Below are positions 8,984 through 19,086 of a stretch of 64,000 nucleotides of DNA, piece after piece; the first letter of the stretch is position 1; each line of letters opens with the position of its first letter. The notes under the pieces were generated by a model. That model was not told the origin of the DNA. It saw only the letters and a program-made list of their open reading frames with translations, and did not search any database. The position numbers and the translations under genes are program-made. The DNA is from an uncultured bacterium (GTDB lineage Bacteria > Verrucomicrobiota > Kiritimatiellia > PWTM01): contig CALLFZ010000003.1 in assembly GCA_938010045.1 (NCBI GenBank), positions 124,001 to 188,000 on the forward strand. The letters are read 5' to 3'.

Positions 8984-10000
8984 GTGCCGTCCACGTACGT
9001 GTTGCCGTTCGAGAAGCCGATCGCCGAGCTTGAGCAGAAGCTGCGCGAGCTGCACCGGTTCAGCGAGGAGCAGGACATTGACGTTTCAGGCGAGATCCGG
9101 CGCATCGAGGAGAAAATCCGCGAGCTGCGCCGCAAGATCTATTCTGAGCTGACGCCCTGGCAGCAGGTGCAGGTGGCGCGGCATCCGCAGCGGCCGTACA
9201 CGCGCGACTACATCGGCGCGATGATGCGGGAGTTCGTCGAACTGCACGGCGACCGCCGTTTCGGCGACGACGCGGCGATGGTCGGGGGCTTCGCGACGAT
9301 CGGGTCGCACCGCGTGATGGTGATCGGCACGCAGAAAGGGCGGGACACCAAGAGCAATGTGCGCTGCCATTTCGGTTGCGCGCTACCGGAGGGGTACCGG
9401 AAGGCGCTGCGGCTCATGCGCCTGGCCGCGCGGTTCGGCCGGCCGATCGTCACGCTGATCGACACGCCGGGCGCGTATCCGGGGATCGAGTCGGAGGAGC
9501 GGCACATTGCCGAAGCCATCGCCGTGAACCTCCGGGAGATGTTCACATTGCCCGTGCCGATCGTTGTGGCGGTGATCGGCGAGGGCGGCAGCGGTGGCGC
9601 GCTGGGTATCGGCGTGGGCGACCGCATTCTGATTCTTGAACACGCCTATTACTCGGTGATCTCGCCCGAGGGATGCGCGGCGATCCTCTGGAAGGACCGC
9701 GCCTACGCCGACCGCGCCGCCGCGGTGTTGAAGCTCACCGCGGCGGATTTGCGACGGTTCGGGCTCGTGGATGAGGTCGTGCCGGAGCCGGAGGGCGGGG
9801 CGCACGCGGCGCCGGCGATGGCGGCGACGCTCTTGGCGGCGGCGATCACGCGCGCGCTCGACGACCTTGTGCGCGTGCCTTCGGCCGAACTGCTCGATGC
9901 GCGCTATCGGAAATTCCGTCAGATGGGAATCTGGATCGAGGGGGCGGCGGACGCCGTGCCACCGGGCCCACGCGACGCGGATCCGGCGGCCGGCGCTTGA
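8984..10000 (+). CDS. accA: Acetyl-CoA carboxylase carboxyltransferase, alpha subunit
   Basis: AccA with AccD moves the carboxyl group from carboxybiotin to acetyl-CoA, making malonyl-CoA for fatty acid synthesis. The protein has the AccA N-terminal helix (LPFEKPIAELEQKLREL), then QVARHPQRPYTRDYI, the crotonase-fold core with LIDTPGAYPG and GEGGSGGALGIGVGD, and SPEGCAAILWKD. I prefer the GTG at 8984 because a GGAGG lies five bases upstream; the track's GTG at 8978 leaves no room for it. The length of 338 residues is normal. accD is not in this window. Confidence 0.93.
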   Translation: MPSTYVLPFEKPIAELEQKLRELHRFSEEQDIDVSGEIRRIEEKIRELRRKIYSELTPWQQVQVARHPQRPYTRDYIGAMMREFVELHGDRRFGDDAAMVGGFATIGSHRVMVIGTQKGRDTKSNVRCHFGCALPEGYRKALRLMRLAARFGRPIVTLIDTPGAYPGIESEERHIAEAIAVNLREMFTLPVPIVVAVIGEGGSGGALGIGVGDRILILEHAYYSVISPEGCAAILWKDRAYADRAAAVLKLTAADLRRFGLVDEVVPEPEGGAHAAPAMAATLLAAAITRALDDLVRVPSAELLDARYRKFRQMGIWIEGAADAVPPGPRDADPAAGA

Positions 10001-10010
10001 CGCGAGCGCC
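9992..10010. terminator. Possible bidirectional terminator hairpin
   Basis: GGCGCT and AGCGCC pair around a seven-base loop exactly at the accA stop codon, between the convergent accA and TPR genes. The stem is only six pairs and no long T tract follows, so the role is uncertain. Confidence 0.3.
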
Positions 10011-10015
10011 CCGCG

Positions 10016-10714
10016 TTATTCGAGAATGCTCATCGCCTGCTCCGCCGCGCGGCAGCGGCGGACCTGCGCCTCATATTCTGCGACGACGTTCGATGTAAGG
10101 TTTGAGAGGCGAGCCAGGCGCAGGGCCTCCTCCGCAGCGCGGCGTGCACTGGCATATTGGCCCGAAACGTAGTAGGCCGACGCCAGTGTGCTCCAGACGC
10201 GGTAGTCCGAGGGGGAGATCACGAGCGCGCGGCGGGCATACTCGACGGCGCGGCGGCCGTCGCGAAAGCGAATGTCCCGCGCCGTCGCGTGCAGCCAGGC
10301 CAGGTTGTTGATCGCGAAATAGTCACCCGGTTCGAGCTCGATCGAGCGCGCCAGCACGTTCGTCGCTTCGCCGTATTGCTCGGTGGCGATCAGTGACGTA
10401 CCCAACCCGAAGAGCGCACGGCGGTTCTCCGGATCGACCTCCAGCGCCTCGCGGAAGTAGGCGATCGCGCGGTCGTGGTTGCCGATGCGGGCGTGGAAGA
10501 AACCTTCCTCCGCGATGGTGTTCGCGCGGCGCTCGGCCTCGGTCTGTGGCGCCCTAGAAAATGGGGTGGTCACGGCCAGTATGGTGTTGGTGGTGGTGTC
10601 CGGAGCGGGTGGATCGGCCGCCGGCGCACGCGGCGTCAGTGCAAGAACCGCCGCCGCGATCACCCGCCATGCCGGTGGGCGGCCGCGAATCGTGCGCTGA
10701 ACGTTCGGTCTCAT
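10016..10714 (-). CDS. Exported tetratricopeptide-repeat protein
   Basis: A 232-residue product has a basic N-terminus and hydrophobic stretch (VIAAAVLALTPRAPAADP) that looks like a signal peptide. Tandem TPR units follow: one contains ARIGNHDRAIAYFREALEVD, then a unit around IATEQYGEATNVLARSIELEP, and one around YYVSGQYASARRAAEEAL. TPRs hold protein partners; no catalytic motif is visible. It is the last gene of the ftsH-folP-cdaA-cdaR group and overlaps cdaR by four bases, so it is probably co-expressed with the c-di-AMP genes, but no direct link can be shown. Confidence 0.8.
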   Translation of the reverse strand: MRPNVQRTIRGRPPAWRVIAAAVLALTPRAPAADPPAPDTTTNTILAVTTPFSRAPQTEAERRANTIAEEGFFHARIGNHDRAIAYFREALEVDPENRRALFGLGTSLIATEQYGEATNVLARSIELEPGDYFAINNLAWLHATARDIRFRDGRRAVEYARRALVISPSDYRVWSTLASAYYVSGQYASARRAAEEALRLARLSNLTSNVVAEYEAQVRRCRAAEQAMSILE

Positions 10715-11670
10715 GGTTTCACCCCTACCTGCGCGGACGGTGGATCGAGGCTCACCACCCGTACGCCCGCGGGCGGCAATACGAGAATGCGAGTTTCCAT
10801 GGTCCGGCCCATCGGCGACAGCACTGGCTCCACAAACGCACGGAGGTCGCCCGCGTCCATTCGCTCCAGTAGGCCGGCCGGCCCCTGTAAGGTAACGCGA
10901 ACTGTGGGTGGCTGCACCTCGACGCGGCAGCCGCGCCCGGGCGGGAGCAGCGCGAGAATGGGAACCGCGTCGAACGTCCGCTGCGCCGCGTGCTCGACCA
11001 TGACGACTTCAACGGTGACGCGCTCGGGCTCGAGCCGCGCCGAGGGGACGCCCGGCGGCGGCACGACGGACGCGCGGACCCGGAAGGACTGCATCCGCCC
11101 CTGCAGGTCCACCGGCGAGGTCCGGACCCACTCGATGTCCTCGAGGCGCGACAGTGGACCGCGCAACCGCACCGCGGCCGGGGTGCAGGTGACCGCGCCG
11201 ATCTCGTAGCCGTCCGGCGGTGCGTCCTGAAACTCCGCCCGGACTGGCACGGTTCGCTCGCCTTCGCGGTCCACGCTGAACGCGATGCGGGCGGGTTCAA
11301 TCCGAACCGGGCGTGCGCCGCCGGCCGAGCGCACGTGCAGCGGGCGGAGCTCCACCACCTGGCGGGCCTCCTCGGCGCGGCCAGCGGCGGACGCGGCCAC
11401 CTCGATGCGCACGTTCTGACGCTCGAGCTGGGCAAGGTCCGACTGCGCTCCCCGGAACCATACGTCCGCCTCCTCTGCCGACTGTTCCAGCACGGTCATG
11501 CCCTCGGCCGTGACAATGCGGATCGGCACGTCGCGCACGACCGTCTCGAAGCTGATCGCCTCGCGGATGGTGGTCCAGACGATCACCGCGAGCACGACCG
11601 ACAGCACCGCACTCCATCGGCGCAGGCGCCGCTCACGCGCGTCGAGCGGGTTGATCGCGCTGTCACTCAT
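10711..11670 (-). CDS. cdaR: YbbR-domain protein, CdaA regulator type
   Basis: CdaR proteins are membrane-anchored partners of the diadenylate cyclase CdaA, with extracytoplasmic YbbR repeats. This 319-residue protein has one N-terminal membrane segment (WSAVLSVVLAVIVWTTI) and then at least three YbbR-like beta modules, recognisable by recurring DVPIRIV, ARIAFSVDREGERTVPVRAEF and RTFDAVPILAL segments, each followed by a Pro/Val-rich strand. The order cdaA-cdaR, with overlapping ends, is the arrangement known in Firmicutes and other phyla. Function is inferred from family and location. Confidence 0.85.
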   Translation of the reverse strand: MSDSAINPLDARERRLRRWSAVLSVVLAVIVWTTIREAISFETVVRDVPIRIVTAEGMTVLEQSAEEADVWFRGAQSDLAQLERQNVRIEVAASAAGRAEEARQVVELRPLHVRSAGGARPVRIEPARIAFSVDREGERTVPVRAEFQDAPPDGYEIGAVTCTPAAVRLRGPLSRLEDIEWVRTSPVDLQGRMQSFRVRASVVPPPGVPSARLEPERVTVEVVMVEHAAQRTFDAVPILALLPPGRGCRVEVQPPTVRVTLQGPAGLLERMDAGDLRAFVEPVLSPMGRTMETRILVLPPAGVRVVSLDPPSAQVGVKP

Positions 11671-12490
11671 CGAGGTTTCCTGCCGCCGCCGGCGCGATCT
11701 GCTGGGCAGCGAAGGTGCGGCGCCGTCGAGAACGGAGCAGCACCGAGGTCAGCACGCGTCGCAGGCGCTCTTCGTCGAAGCCACGGCTGAGGCGTCCGTT
11801 CAGCGCCACCGAGATTACGCCGGTTTCCTCCGAGACGACGACGACGATCGCATCGGTCTCCTCCGTGAGCCCAAGCGCGGCACGGTGGCGCGTGCCGAGC
11901 GTGCGAACGGCCTCGCTCTGCTGCGAGAGCGGGAACACACAGCCCGCCGCGACGACGCGCTGGCCCCGGATGATCACGCCGCCGTCGTGCAGGGGTGTGT
12001 GCGGATGGAAGATCGTCGCGAGCAGCTCCGGCGTGACGCGCGCATCGAGCGGTTTGCCCGTCTCCTGCACCGCGCGGGTGCCGATCTGGCGTTCGATCGC
12101 GATCAGTGCGCCGATCTTCCGCTCGGAGAGCAGCATCACTGCCTGCACGACGGCCTCAACGAGGCTGCGTTCGTCGGCGGTGATGCCGAACACGGGCGAT
12201 TTGCCCACCTCCGCCAACGCGCGGCGGATCTCGGGCTGGAAGATGATCACCAGCGCCACGGCCAGGTATACTGAAAACCGCTGCAGGAGCCAGAAGAGCA
12301 CTTCCATCCGTACGACCCGGGTCAACAAGGTGAGGAGTAAAACCACCACGACCAGGCCCGTCAGCACCTGTGCGCCGCGCGTGCCGCGGAAGAAACGGAT
12401 CGTGTAGTAGAACGCAAAGGAGAGGACCGCGATTTCCAACAAGCCCGACACGCCCGGGCGCGGCCATCGCTCAAACCAGGTCCAGTCCAT
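11663..12490 (-). CDS. cdaA: Diadenylate cyclase, CdaA type
   Basis: The enzyme condenses two ATP into the second messenger c-di-AMP. The 275-residue protein has about three membrane helices in residues 15-95 (LEIAVLSFAFYYTI, GLVVVVLLLTLL, VYLAVALVIIF) and then the DisA_N domain. The two catalytic motifs are visible: HTPLHDGGVII (DGG) and LGTRHRAALG (RHR type). It overlaps folP upstream and cdaR downstream. The chain ftsH-folP-cdaA-cdaR resembles gene orders known elsewhere, although glmM, the common next neighbour, is replaced here by a TPR gene. Confidence 0.93.
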   Translation of the reverse strand: MDWTWFERWPRPGVSGLLEIAVLSFAFYYTIRFFRGTRGAQVLTGLVVVVLLLTLLTRVVRMEVLFWLLQRFSVYLAVALVIIFQPEIRRALAEVGKSPVFGITADERSLVEAVVQAVMLLSERKIGALIAIERQIGTRAVQETGKPLDARVTPELLATIFHPHTPLHDGGVIIRGQRVVAAGCVFPLSQQSEAVRTLGTRHRAALGLTEETDAIVVVVSEETGVISVALNGRLSRGFDEERLRRVLTSVLLRSRRRRTFAAQQIAPAAAGNLDE

Positions 12491-13379
12491 GTCGCTGTGC
12501 CTCGGCGGCCATCGTATCCGCCACGCGAACCGCGTCGCAAGTTTCGCGCACGTCGTGCGCGCGGACGACGGCGGCGCCCCGGTACGCTGCGATCGCCGCC
12601 AGCGCGAGGCTCCCGGCGAGGCGCTCCGCGATGGGACGGCCCGTGATGTGCCCGACGATGCTCTTGCGCGAGACGCCGATCACCACGGGCCGCCCGATCG
12701 CTGCGAGACGCGGGATCGCGTGCAGCAGCGCGAGGTTGTGCGCCGCCGTCTTTCCAAAGCCGATACCCGGATCGGTCGCGAGCGTCGTGGGATCGAGGCC
12801 GGCCGCGACCGCGGCCTCTATCCGCCGCCGCAGAAACTCCGCGACCTCGGCCGTCACGTCGTCGTAGCGGGGATCCTGCTGCATCGTGGCCGGCTCGCCG
12901 CGCATGTGCATCAGCACCACCCCGGCCCCGAACTCCCGCGCCACGGCCGGCATCTCCGGATCCCCAAGCGCCGAAACGTCGTTGATCACCCGCGCGCCCG
13001 CCTCGAGCGCGGCGCGCGCCACCGCTGCATGCCGCGTATCCACCGAGATGACAATTCGCGGATCCTCGCCGAGCCGGCGGACGACGGGCAGCACCCTCCG
13101 CAACTCCTCTTCGACTGGCACCGGCATGGCGCCGGGGCGGGTGGATTCGCCGCCCACATCAATCAGATCCGCACCGTCGGCGACCATCTCCAGCCCGTGC
13201 GCGATGGCCCGATCCGGGTTCGTGTATCGGCCGCCGTCGGAAAACGAGTCTGGCGTGACGTTCAGGACCCCCATCACGAGCGTCCGGCGACCGTCAAAAA
13301 CCACGTCGCGACAGCGCCAGCGGGGACGCGGAACAGCCGGCGCGGGAATCCTGCTGCCGGATGGAACCGGCTCGCTCAC
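12471..13379 (-). CDS. folP: Dihydropteroate synthase
   Basis: FolP joins p-aminobenzoate to dihydropterin pyrophosphate in folate synthesis. The 302-residue TIM-barrel protein has both family signatures: LNVTPDSFSDGG (pyrophosphate loop) and DVGGESTRPGA, plus GARVINDVSA, VLMHMRG, DPGIGFGKT and GVSRKSIVG. About 25 residues of Pro/Arg-rich leader precede the usual start; an internal start downstream is possible. It overlaps ftsH upstream by four bases and cdaA downstream by 20 bases. Confidence 0.93.
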   Translation of the reverse strand: MSEPVPSGSRIPAPAVPRPRWRCRDVVFDGRRTLVMGVLNVTPDSFSDGGRYTNPDRAIAHGLEMVADGADLIDVGGESTRPGAMPVPVEEELRRVLPVVRRLGEDPRIVISVDTRHAAVARAALEAGARVINDVSALGDPEMPAVAREFGAGVVLMHMRGEPATMQQDPRYDDVTAEVAEFLRRRIEAAVAAGLDPTTLATDPGIGFGKTAAHNLALLHAIPRLAAIGRPVVIGVSRKSIVGHITGRPIAERLAGSLALAAIAAYRGAAVVRAHDVRETCDAVRVADTMAAEAQRHGLDLV

Positions 13380-15367
13380 CGAGGTTCAGAAGGCGGGGCT
13401 TCTGATCCGGCCGATGCAGCGGCCGGCGCGTCGGTCGGCGGGGCCGACGGCGACGGCGCCGCCCCCATTTCCGCGGCCCGCCGCTCGGCCTCGGTGAGGA
13501 TCCGCCCGTGCCGGACGATGTCCGCGACGTCCTGGCCGTCGAGCGTTTCGCGCACGAGCAGTTCGCGCGCAACCGTGTGCAGCGCGGCGTTGTGTTCGGT
13601 CAGGATCCGGCGTGCCTCGGCATAGCACTCGGTCAGGATCCGGTGGACCTCGTCATCAATGCGGCGGGCGGTCTCCTCGCTGTAGGTCTGCGTCCGCGAG
13701 ATCTCGCGCCCAAGGAACAGCAGCTCCTCGCGTTCCGAGTAGGTCTGGGGGCCGAGCGCCTCGCTCATGCCCCATTCGCAGACCATCATGCGCGCGATGT
13801 GCGTCGCCTGCCGGAAGTCCATCTGCGCGCCGGTCGTCACGTCGCCGAACACGACCTCCTCGGCGGCGCGGCCGGCCATGAGACCCTGAATCATCTTGAG
13901 CAGTTTCGAGCGGCTTTCGGTGTAGCGGTCGCGCTCGGGCAGTTGCATCGTTGCGCCGAGCGATTGACCGCGCGGGATGATCGTGACCTTGTGCAGCGGT
14001 TCCGCTCCGGCGACTTGCATCACGACCGCGTGCCCGGCCTCGTGGTACGCAGTCAGGCGGCGTTCGTTTTCGTCCGGCAAACGGCTGCGGCGCTCGCGGC
14101 CCCAGCGCACCTTGTCCCGCGCCTCCTCAAGGTCGCGGTGTTCGATCTGTTCGGCGCCGCGCCGCGCCGCCAGCAACGCCGCCTCGTTGATCAGATTCTC
14201 GAGGTCCGCGCCGGAGAAGCCTGGTGTGCCACGCGCAATCTTCCGTAGGTCGGCATCTGGCGCCAGCCGCAGCCGGCGCGCGTGAATCCGCAAAATCTTT
14301 TCACGCCCCTCGAGGTTCGGTAGGTCCACGAAAATCTGCCGGTCAAACCGGCCGGGACGTAAGAGCGCGGGGTCGAGCACGTCGGGGCGGTTCGTCGCGG
14401 CGATAATGATGACGCCCTCCTTCGTGTCGAAGCCGTCCATCTCCACCAGCAGCGCGTTGAGCGTCTGCTCGCGCTCGTCGTGCCCGCCGCCGATGCCGCT
14501 GAAACGGCTGCGGCCGACTGCGTCAATCTCGTCAATAAAAATGATACACGGCGCATGCCGCTTGCCCTGCTCGAACATATCGCGCACGCGCGAGGCGCCG
14601 ACCCCGACGAACATCTCGACAAAGTCCGAACCGCTGATGCTGAAGAATGGCACGTTCGCCTCGCCCGCGATGGCTTTTGCCAGCAGCGTCTTGCCGGTGC
14701 CCGGGGGGCCAACGAGCAGCACGCCTTTCGGGATCCGGCCGCCGAGGCGTTGAAACTTCTTCGGATTTTTCAGAAATTCGATAATTTCCTGAACTTCCTC
14801 CCGCGCCTCGTCGATGCCGGCCACGTCGTTGAAGGTGATGCGGTTCTTCATGCGCGCGAGCAGCTTCGCGCGGCTCTTGCCGAAGCTCATCGCGCCGCGG
14901 CCCACCATCCGCATCTGGCGGATGAAGAGGAAGTACAACAAGCTCATCAGCAGCAGGAACGGCAGCGCGCTGGTCAGCATCTGCCAGACGACCGGGTTCT
15001 GCGGTCTGAACCTGAACGGCACGTTGTTCTCCGCCAGCCACTGCGGAAGTGTGTCGGTGACGACGATGTCGGTGCGGAACCGCTGGCCGCGGCCGCCGGG
15101 CGTCTCCGACTTGATCCAGCCGTCAATGTATTGGACGCCGGACACCTCCAGCACGATCTCGCAGCGCTCGATCTGCTTGTTTTCGACCAGCCGCACGAAG
15201 TCTGGGTAGTAGGGGAGTCGCTGCGGCCGCTCGGCGGTCTGCGAGAAAAAGTGAAACAGGCTGAAAAACATCAACAGCAGCAGCAGCCACACGAGCATGC
15301 CGCGCAGGGGCATGCGCTGCCCGTTCGGGGATTCGTCTCGATCCGACTTGAATTCCGGTTCGTCCAC
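13376..15367 (-). CDS. ftsH: ATP-dependent zinc metalloprotease FtsH
   Basis: FtsH is a membrane-anchored AAA+ protease that degrades unstable and misassembled proteins. The 663-residue protein starts with GTG (GGAGA upstream). It has membrane segments near residues 24-42 and 127-150 around a periplasmic loop, Walker A GPPGTGKT at 220-227, Walker B IIFIDEID near 275, the second region of homology with [13 protein letters not shown], and zinc motif HEAGH at 442-446. A Pro/Ala-rich tail ends the protein. It is the first gene of the folP/c-di-AMP group and reads away from the ribulokinase gene. Confidence 0.96.
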   Translation of the reverse strand: MDEPEFKSDRDESPNGQRMPLRGMLVWLLLLLMFFSLFHFFSQTAERPQRLPYYPDFVRLVENKQIERCEIVLEVSGVQYIDGWIKSETPGGRGQRFRTDIVVTDTLPQWLAENNVPFRFRPQNPVVWQMLTSALPFLLLMSLLYFLFIRQMRMVGRGAMSFGKSRAKLLARMKNRITFNDVAGIDEAREEVQEIIEFLKNPKKFQRLGGRIPKGVLLVGPPGTGKTLLAKAIAGEANVPFFSISGSDFVEMFVGVGASRVRDMFEQGKRHAPCIIFIDEIDAVGRSRFSGIGGGHDEREQTLNALLVEMDGFDTKEGVIIIAATNRPDVLDPALLRPGRFDRQIFVDLPNLEGREKILRIHARRLRLAPDADLRKIARGTPGFSGADLENLINEAALLAARRGAEQIEHRDLEEARDKVRWGRERRSRLPDENERRLTAYHEAGHAVVMQVAGAEPLHKVTIIPRGQSLGATMQLPERDRYTESRSKLLKMIQGLMAGRAAEEVVFGDVTTGAQMDFRQATHIARMMVCEWGMSEALGPQTYSEREELLFLGREISRTQTYSEETARRIDDEVHRILTECYAEARRILTEHNAALHTVARELLVRETLDGQDVADIVRHGRILTEAERRAAEMGAAPSPSAPPTDAPAAASAGSEAPPSEPR

Positions 15368-15704
15368 AGCGTTCTCCGCAGTCCAAGGAGAGTATCACGG
15401 CATGGCCCCTCCCGCCAGCCACTGCCGCCGCACATCCGCGTGCGCGATTCCGTTCGACGCCTTGGCGGCCAGAGCCCATGCCGTGCCGAACTGGCTACAT
15501 GCTCGGCGATATTCGCGGGATCGTGTCGGTCGGGCCCCGGGGAGTCTTGCGCAGGTCAGCGGCCCGACGAGGCGCGCGGTGCCGGCCTGTGGCCGGCGCG
15601 GTGGCGATCGCGGCGGCCGGCTGGCGTGCGTGGAGGCAGGTGCGGTATAAGGCTGGTGGGCGGGCCGCGATGCGGCCTCCTGCGCAGCGGGGAGAGGAAG
15701 GACG
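15368..15704. other. Divergent intergenic region between ftsH and the ribulokinase gene
   Basis: This 337-base spacer must hold promoters for both flanking genes. A TATAAG hexamer at 15646-15651 on the plus strand is a candidate -10 element about 54 bases before the ribulokinase ATG, but its -35 is poor. On the minus strand a TACTCT hexamer lies near 15390. I see no repeat or gene. Confidence 0.35.
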
Positions 15705-17384
15705 ATGTCGAACGCGAACTATGTGGTGGGGCTCGACTACGGCACCAACTCAGTGCGCGCGTTGTTGGTCGACGTCTCCGATGGCCGGGAAGTGGCCGGT
15801 GCGGCGTGGACCTATGCCCATGGTGACGAGGGAGTGATCCTCTGCCGCGATCCCAACCTAGCCCGGCAGCATCCGCGCGACTACCTCGAGGGCGCGGAAC
15901 GAGTGATCCGGAGCGCGCTGGCAGCAGCGCGGCGGTCGGTGCGCGGATTCCGTCCGTCGCAGGTGGTGGGTGTGGGTGTGGACACGACCGGTAGCACGCC
16001 GATGCCGGTGGATGCCTCCGGCCGGCCCCTCGCGCTGCAGCGGCGGTGGGCCCAGAACCTGGCGGCCATGGCATGGCTTTGGAAAGATCACACCGCCACG
16101 GCCGAGGCAGCCGAGATCACTGCGCTCGCTCGGGAACTGCGGCCGCACTTCCTCGCCCAGTGCGGTGGCGCCTACTCAAGTGAGTGGTTCTTCAGCAAGG
16201 TCCTGTGCTGCCGCCGCACCGCGCCCGACGTGTTCGATGCCGCCCACCTCTGGGTGGAGTGCTCGGACTGGGTGCCCGCCCTGCTCACGGGCACCGAGGC
16301 GCCGGACCGCCTCACCGTCGGTGTCTGTGCGGCCGGACACAAAGCCATGTACAACGACGAGTGGGGCGGCTATCCCGACGCGGACTTTCTCGGTCGCCTC
16401 GATCCCGCGCTCGCCGCGCTGCGCGCGCGCATGCGGCCCAAGGCGACGACGATTGACCACCCCGCCGGTTGTCTCACGGATGAGTGGGCGCGCCGGACGG
16501 GACTGCCCGCGGGCATCCCCGTGGCGACGGGCGCGCTCGATGCGCATCTGGGCGCCGTCGGATCCGGCATTGCACCTGGGACGCTTGCGATCATCGTCGG
16601 CACGAGTGCTTGCCATATGATGGTGACGCCGCCCGAGGCTGCCGTGCCGGATATTCCGGGGCTGTGCGGCATCGTCCGCGGCAGCATTGTACCGGGACAC
16701 GTAGGGCTGGAGGCGGGCCAGTCGGCTTTCGGAGATATTTTCAATTGGTTTGTGAACCACGTTCGCCCGCTGGGTCGGGCCGGCAGCCACGAGGTTCTCA
16801 CCGAAGCGGCGGCGCGGCTGCGGCCGGGTGAGAGCGGGCTGCTGGCGCTCGACTGGAACAATGGCAACCGAACGGTGCTGGCCGATCCGCAGCTCAGCGG
16901 GCTGCTGGTGGGACAGACGCTCTACACGACGCCAGCGGAGATCTATCGGGCGTTGATTGAGGCGGCGGCGTTCGGCACCCTGCGGATCATCGAGCGCTTC
17001 GAGGAGTACGGCCAGCGCGTCGAACGGATCGTCGCATGCGGGGGCATTGCGGAGAAGAATCCGCTCGTGATGCAGATCCTGGCCGACGTGACGGGTCGTC
17101 CGATCCGCGTGGCGCGCTCGTCGCAGACCTGCGCGCTGGGGGCGGCGATGGCCGCGGCGGTGGTGGCGGGGGTATATCCGAACGTGCCGGCCGCGCAGGC
17201 TGCGATGGCGGGCCTACGGCCCGGCGCCTACCGACCGCGCGCCGCGGCGCATGCGGTGTACCGCGAGCTGTACGAGCTATATCGCATGCTGCACGACGCC
17301 TTCGGCACGCCCGAGGGCGACGGCCGGCTGTACCCGGTGATGAAACGTCTCATCGACATCCGAAACCGCACACGTCGCCGCTGA
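15705..17384 (+). CDS. araB: Ribulokinase (FGGY carbohydrate kinase)
   Basis: The enzyme phosphorylates ribulose, typically L-ribulose in arabinose use. The 559-residue length and motifs fit AraB: YVVGLDYGTNSVRALLVDV at the N-terminus, VVGVGVDTTGSTPMPVD near residue 90, GALDAHLGAVGSG near 280, GTSACHMM, and a C-terminal FGGY signature around ACGGIAEKNPLVMQILADV. The start ATG follows a good GGGGAGAGGAAGG. No araA or araD lies nearby, so this is a stand-alone kinase gene; a related pentulose kinase specificity cannot be excluded. Confidence 0.88.
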   Translation: MSNANYVVGLDYGTNSVRALLVDVSDGREVAGAAWTYAHGDEGVILCRDPNLARQHPRDYLEGAERVIRSALAAARRSVRGFRPSQVVGVGVDTTGSTPMPVDASGRPLALQRRWAQNLAAMAWLWKDHTATAEAAEITALARELRPHFLAQCGGAYSSEWFFSKVLCCRRTAPDVFDAAHLWVECSDWVPALLTGTEAPDRLTVGVCAAGHKAMYNDEWGGYPDADFLGRLDPALAALRARMRPKATTIDHPAGCLTDEWARRTGLPAGIPVATGALDAHLGAVGSGIAPGTLAIIVGTSACHMMVTPPEAAVPDIPGLCGIVRGSIVPGHVGLEAGQSAFGDIFNWFVNHVRPLGRAGSHEVLTEAAARLRPGESGLLALDWNNGNRTVLADPQLSGLLVGQTLYTTPAEIYRALIEAAAFGTLRIIERFEEYGQRVERIVACGGIAEKNPLVMQILADVTGRPIRVARSSQTCALGAAMAAAVVAGVYPNVPAAQAAMAGLRPGAYRPRAAAHAVYRELYELYRMLHDAFGTPEGDGRLYPVMKRLIDIRNRTRRR

Positions 17385-17662
17385 GGGCTCGGCAACGTCG
17401 AGTTGAGTTGGCCCGGCGCCCAGCCCGACAGTCCGTTCGCGACCGAACACGGCACGCTCCGCTGTGTCTCCGCCGTCACCGGCCGCCGCCTTGGGCGTGC
17501 GGTGCCCAGCGCAGCGCGGGACCGCGTTCGCCCACCGCGCAGCAAGGAAACTCGACAAATGCCGCTACGGCTCCGGCAGTCTGTGCGGGAGCTATAGTTG
17601 TGGTGGGGCTGGCCGGGCTCTCCCACTCGCGGATGGTCGCACCAACACCGAGGTCCCGGCCC

Positions 17663-18394
17663 CTAGAACGTGTAGCGCGCGGAGACGCCCCAGCTCGTGC
17701 CCTTCACGAACTCTACTTGGAGGCCGATCAGAAAATTGTGCGACAAATTCACCTCGGCGCCGGCCACCACGCCCCATGTTCCGTCGCCTTCAAAGTCCTC
17801 GCTCAGGTTGCCCGCCTCATAGCGCCCATCGAGAGAGGAGAACAGCGGGCCGGTATACAGCCCGAGACTGAACGGCACTCGGTCGGTCGAAGCCGGCGAT
17901 TCCGCAAACAACTCATAGTGCAGATCCGCCGACACCGACCATATCTGCCAATACCCCGCGTCGCCATTGGACCGCCGGAACTCACCGCCGGCCCGTACCG
18001 ACCACTGGCCGGCCAAAAACTGCGGATCCTTGAGGTCGTACCGCCAGATGCGCGCATGAAGCCCCAGCGCCCACCCCAACCCCTCTTCGAGATCGTCCAT
18101 GCCGACTTCGGCGGTGGTTCGGCCAAGCGCGCCGTACATCATCAGCCACTCGATGGGCCGGAAACCGAGAAACCCGCCGTACCAGTCGCTCTCAAGCTCG
18201 TCGGGGAAACCCTCGAGGTCCACATCGCGACGGATCTGTAGGGCGTCCGCTCCGACCACCCAGTTGCGAATCTTCACGACCTCGATCATCGCGTCACGGC
18301 CGCCGCCGACGATCGGCGTCGCCGCGAAGGATGCCTCGGTCAGACAATTCACCACCCACGCGATCAGGACTGCGCATGCGAGGTTTTTCGTCAT
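17663..18394 (-). CDS. Probable outer-membrane beta-barrel protein
   Basis: The 243-residue product has a signal peptide (MTKNLACAVLIAWVVNCLTE, cut after about ASFA) and then alternating hydrophobic/polar strands rich in aromatic residues. It ends in SARYTF; a terminal Phe is typical of proteins inserted by the BAM machinery. I chose the ATG at 18394 because AGGAG lies seven bases upstream; the track start adds only eight residues. No family is recognised. It stands alone next to a repeat locus. Confidence 0.65.
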   Translation of the reverse strand: MTKNLACAVLIAWVVNCLTEASFAATPIVGGGRDAMIEVVKIRNWVVGADALQIRRDVDLEGFPDELESDWYGGFLGFRPIEWLMMYGALGRTTAEVGMDDLEEGLGWALGLHARIWRYDLKDPQFLAGQWSVRAGGEFRRSNGDAGYWQIWSVSADLHYELFAESPASTDRVPFSLGLYTGPLFSSLDGRYEAGNLSEDFEGDGTWGVVAGAEVNLSHNFLIGLQVEFVKGTSWGVSARYTF

Positions 18395-18722
18395 GGTCGT
18401 CACTCCTGAGGTCAGCATGGCGCGGAACGGAGAGCCGTGTCAAACGCGAGCCGAGTACGACAGTGCGGCGGAAGAATCAGCTGGAAATCGAGGTGTCGGC
18501 GAAGGGAGGCGAACATCGTTTACCCCAACGGCCCCGCACCATTCGCCGCTGTCTCTCGCCCCTCGGGTGCCCCGTTACCAGAGGGGGCTGCGCTGACGGG
18601 TCTGCGGGGACGGGTCTGCGGGGACAGGCACGTCGTGTCGGCCGGGCACTCGGCGATCGTCGCCTCTCGTAAGCCGCCACGGGGTCGTCACGGGGGACAG
18701 CCCCACGCGCACCGCGCTGTAG

Positions 18723-18744
18723 CTCCGGCGCTCCGCCGCCGGAG
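18723..18744 (+). repeat. CTCCGGCG hairpin repeat, copy 1
   Basis: CTCCGGCG and CGCCGGAG form a perfect eight-pair stem around the loop CTCCGC. GCTGTAG precedes it and CGATGCGCGCGAACT follows it, and these flanks are conserved in the other copies. Confidence 0.85.
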
Positions 18745-19064
18745 CGATGCGCGCGAACTTGGGACATGGACCGCGGGCTAGGGACCGCGGGCTAGCCGTG
18801 GGGACATGGCCGTTGGGGACAGGCACACACTTCGTGGGGGCTTTCCAGGTGCCTGTCCCCCGTTTGGGGCCCGCGCGGACGGAGGGCAGGTGGGGAGGGC
18901 TGAGGGGGGCTGATGGGCCGCCCTTGGGGACAGGCACACACTTCGAGCAGGCCATTGGGGACAGGCACGAGCGCAAACGACGCAACAATCTCGCTTTCAA
19001 TCTACTGTGACTTCTTGACTGGTGCCTGTCCCCCGTTTGGGACCCACGCGCACCGCCGCTGTAG

Positions 19065-19086
19065 CTCCGGCGCTCCGCCGCCGGAG
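19065..19086 (+). repeat. CTCCGGCG hairpin repeat, copy 2
   Basis: This copy has the same 22-nt stem-loop as the one at 18723, again preceded by GCTGTAG and followed by CGATGCGCGCGAACT. It lies 35 bases after a GTGCCTGTCCCC motif. Confidence 0.85.
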
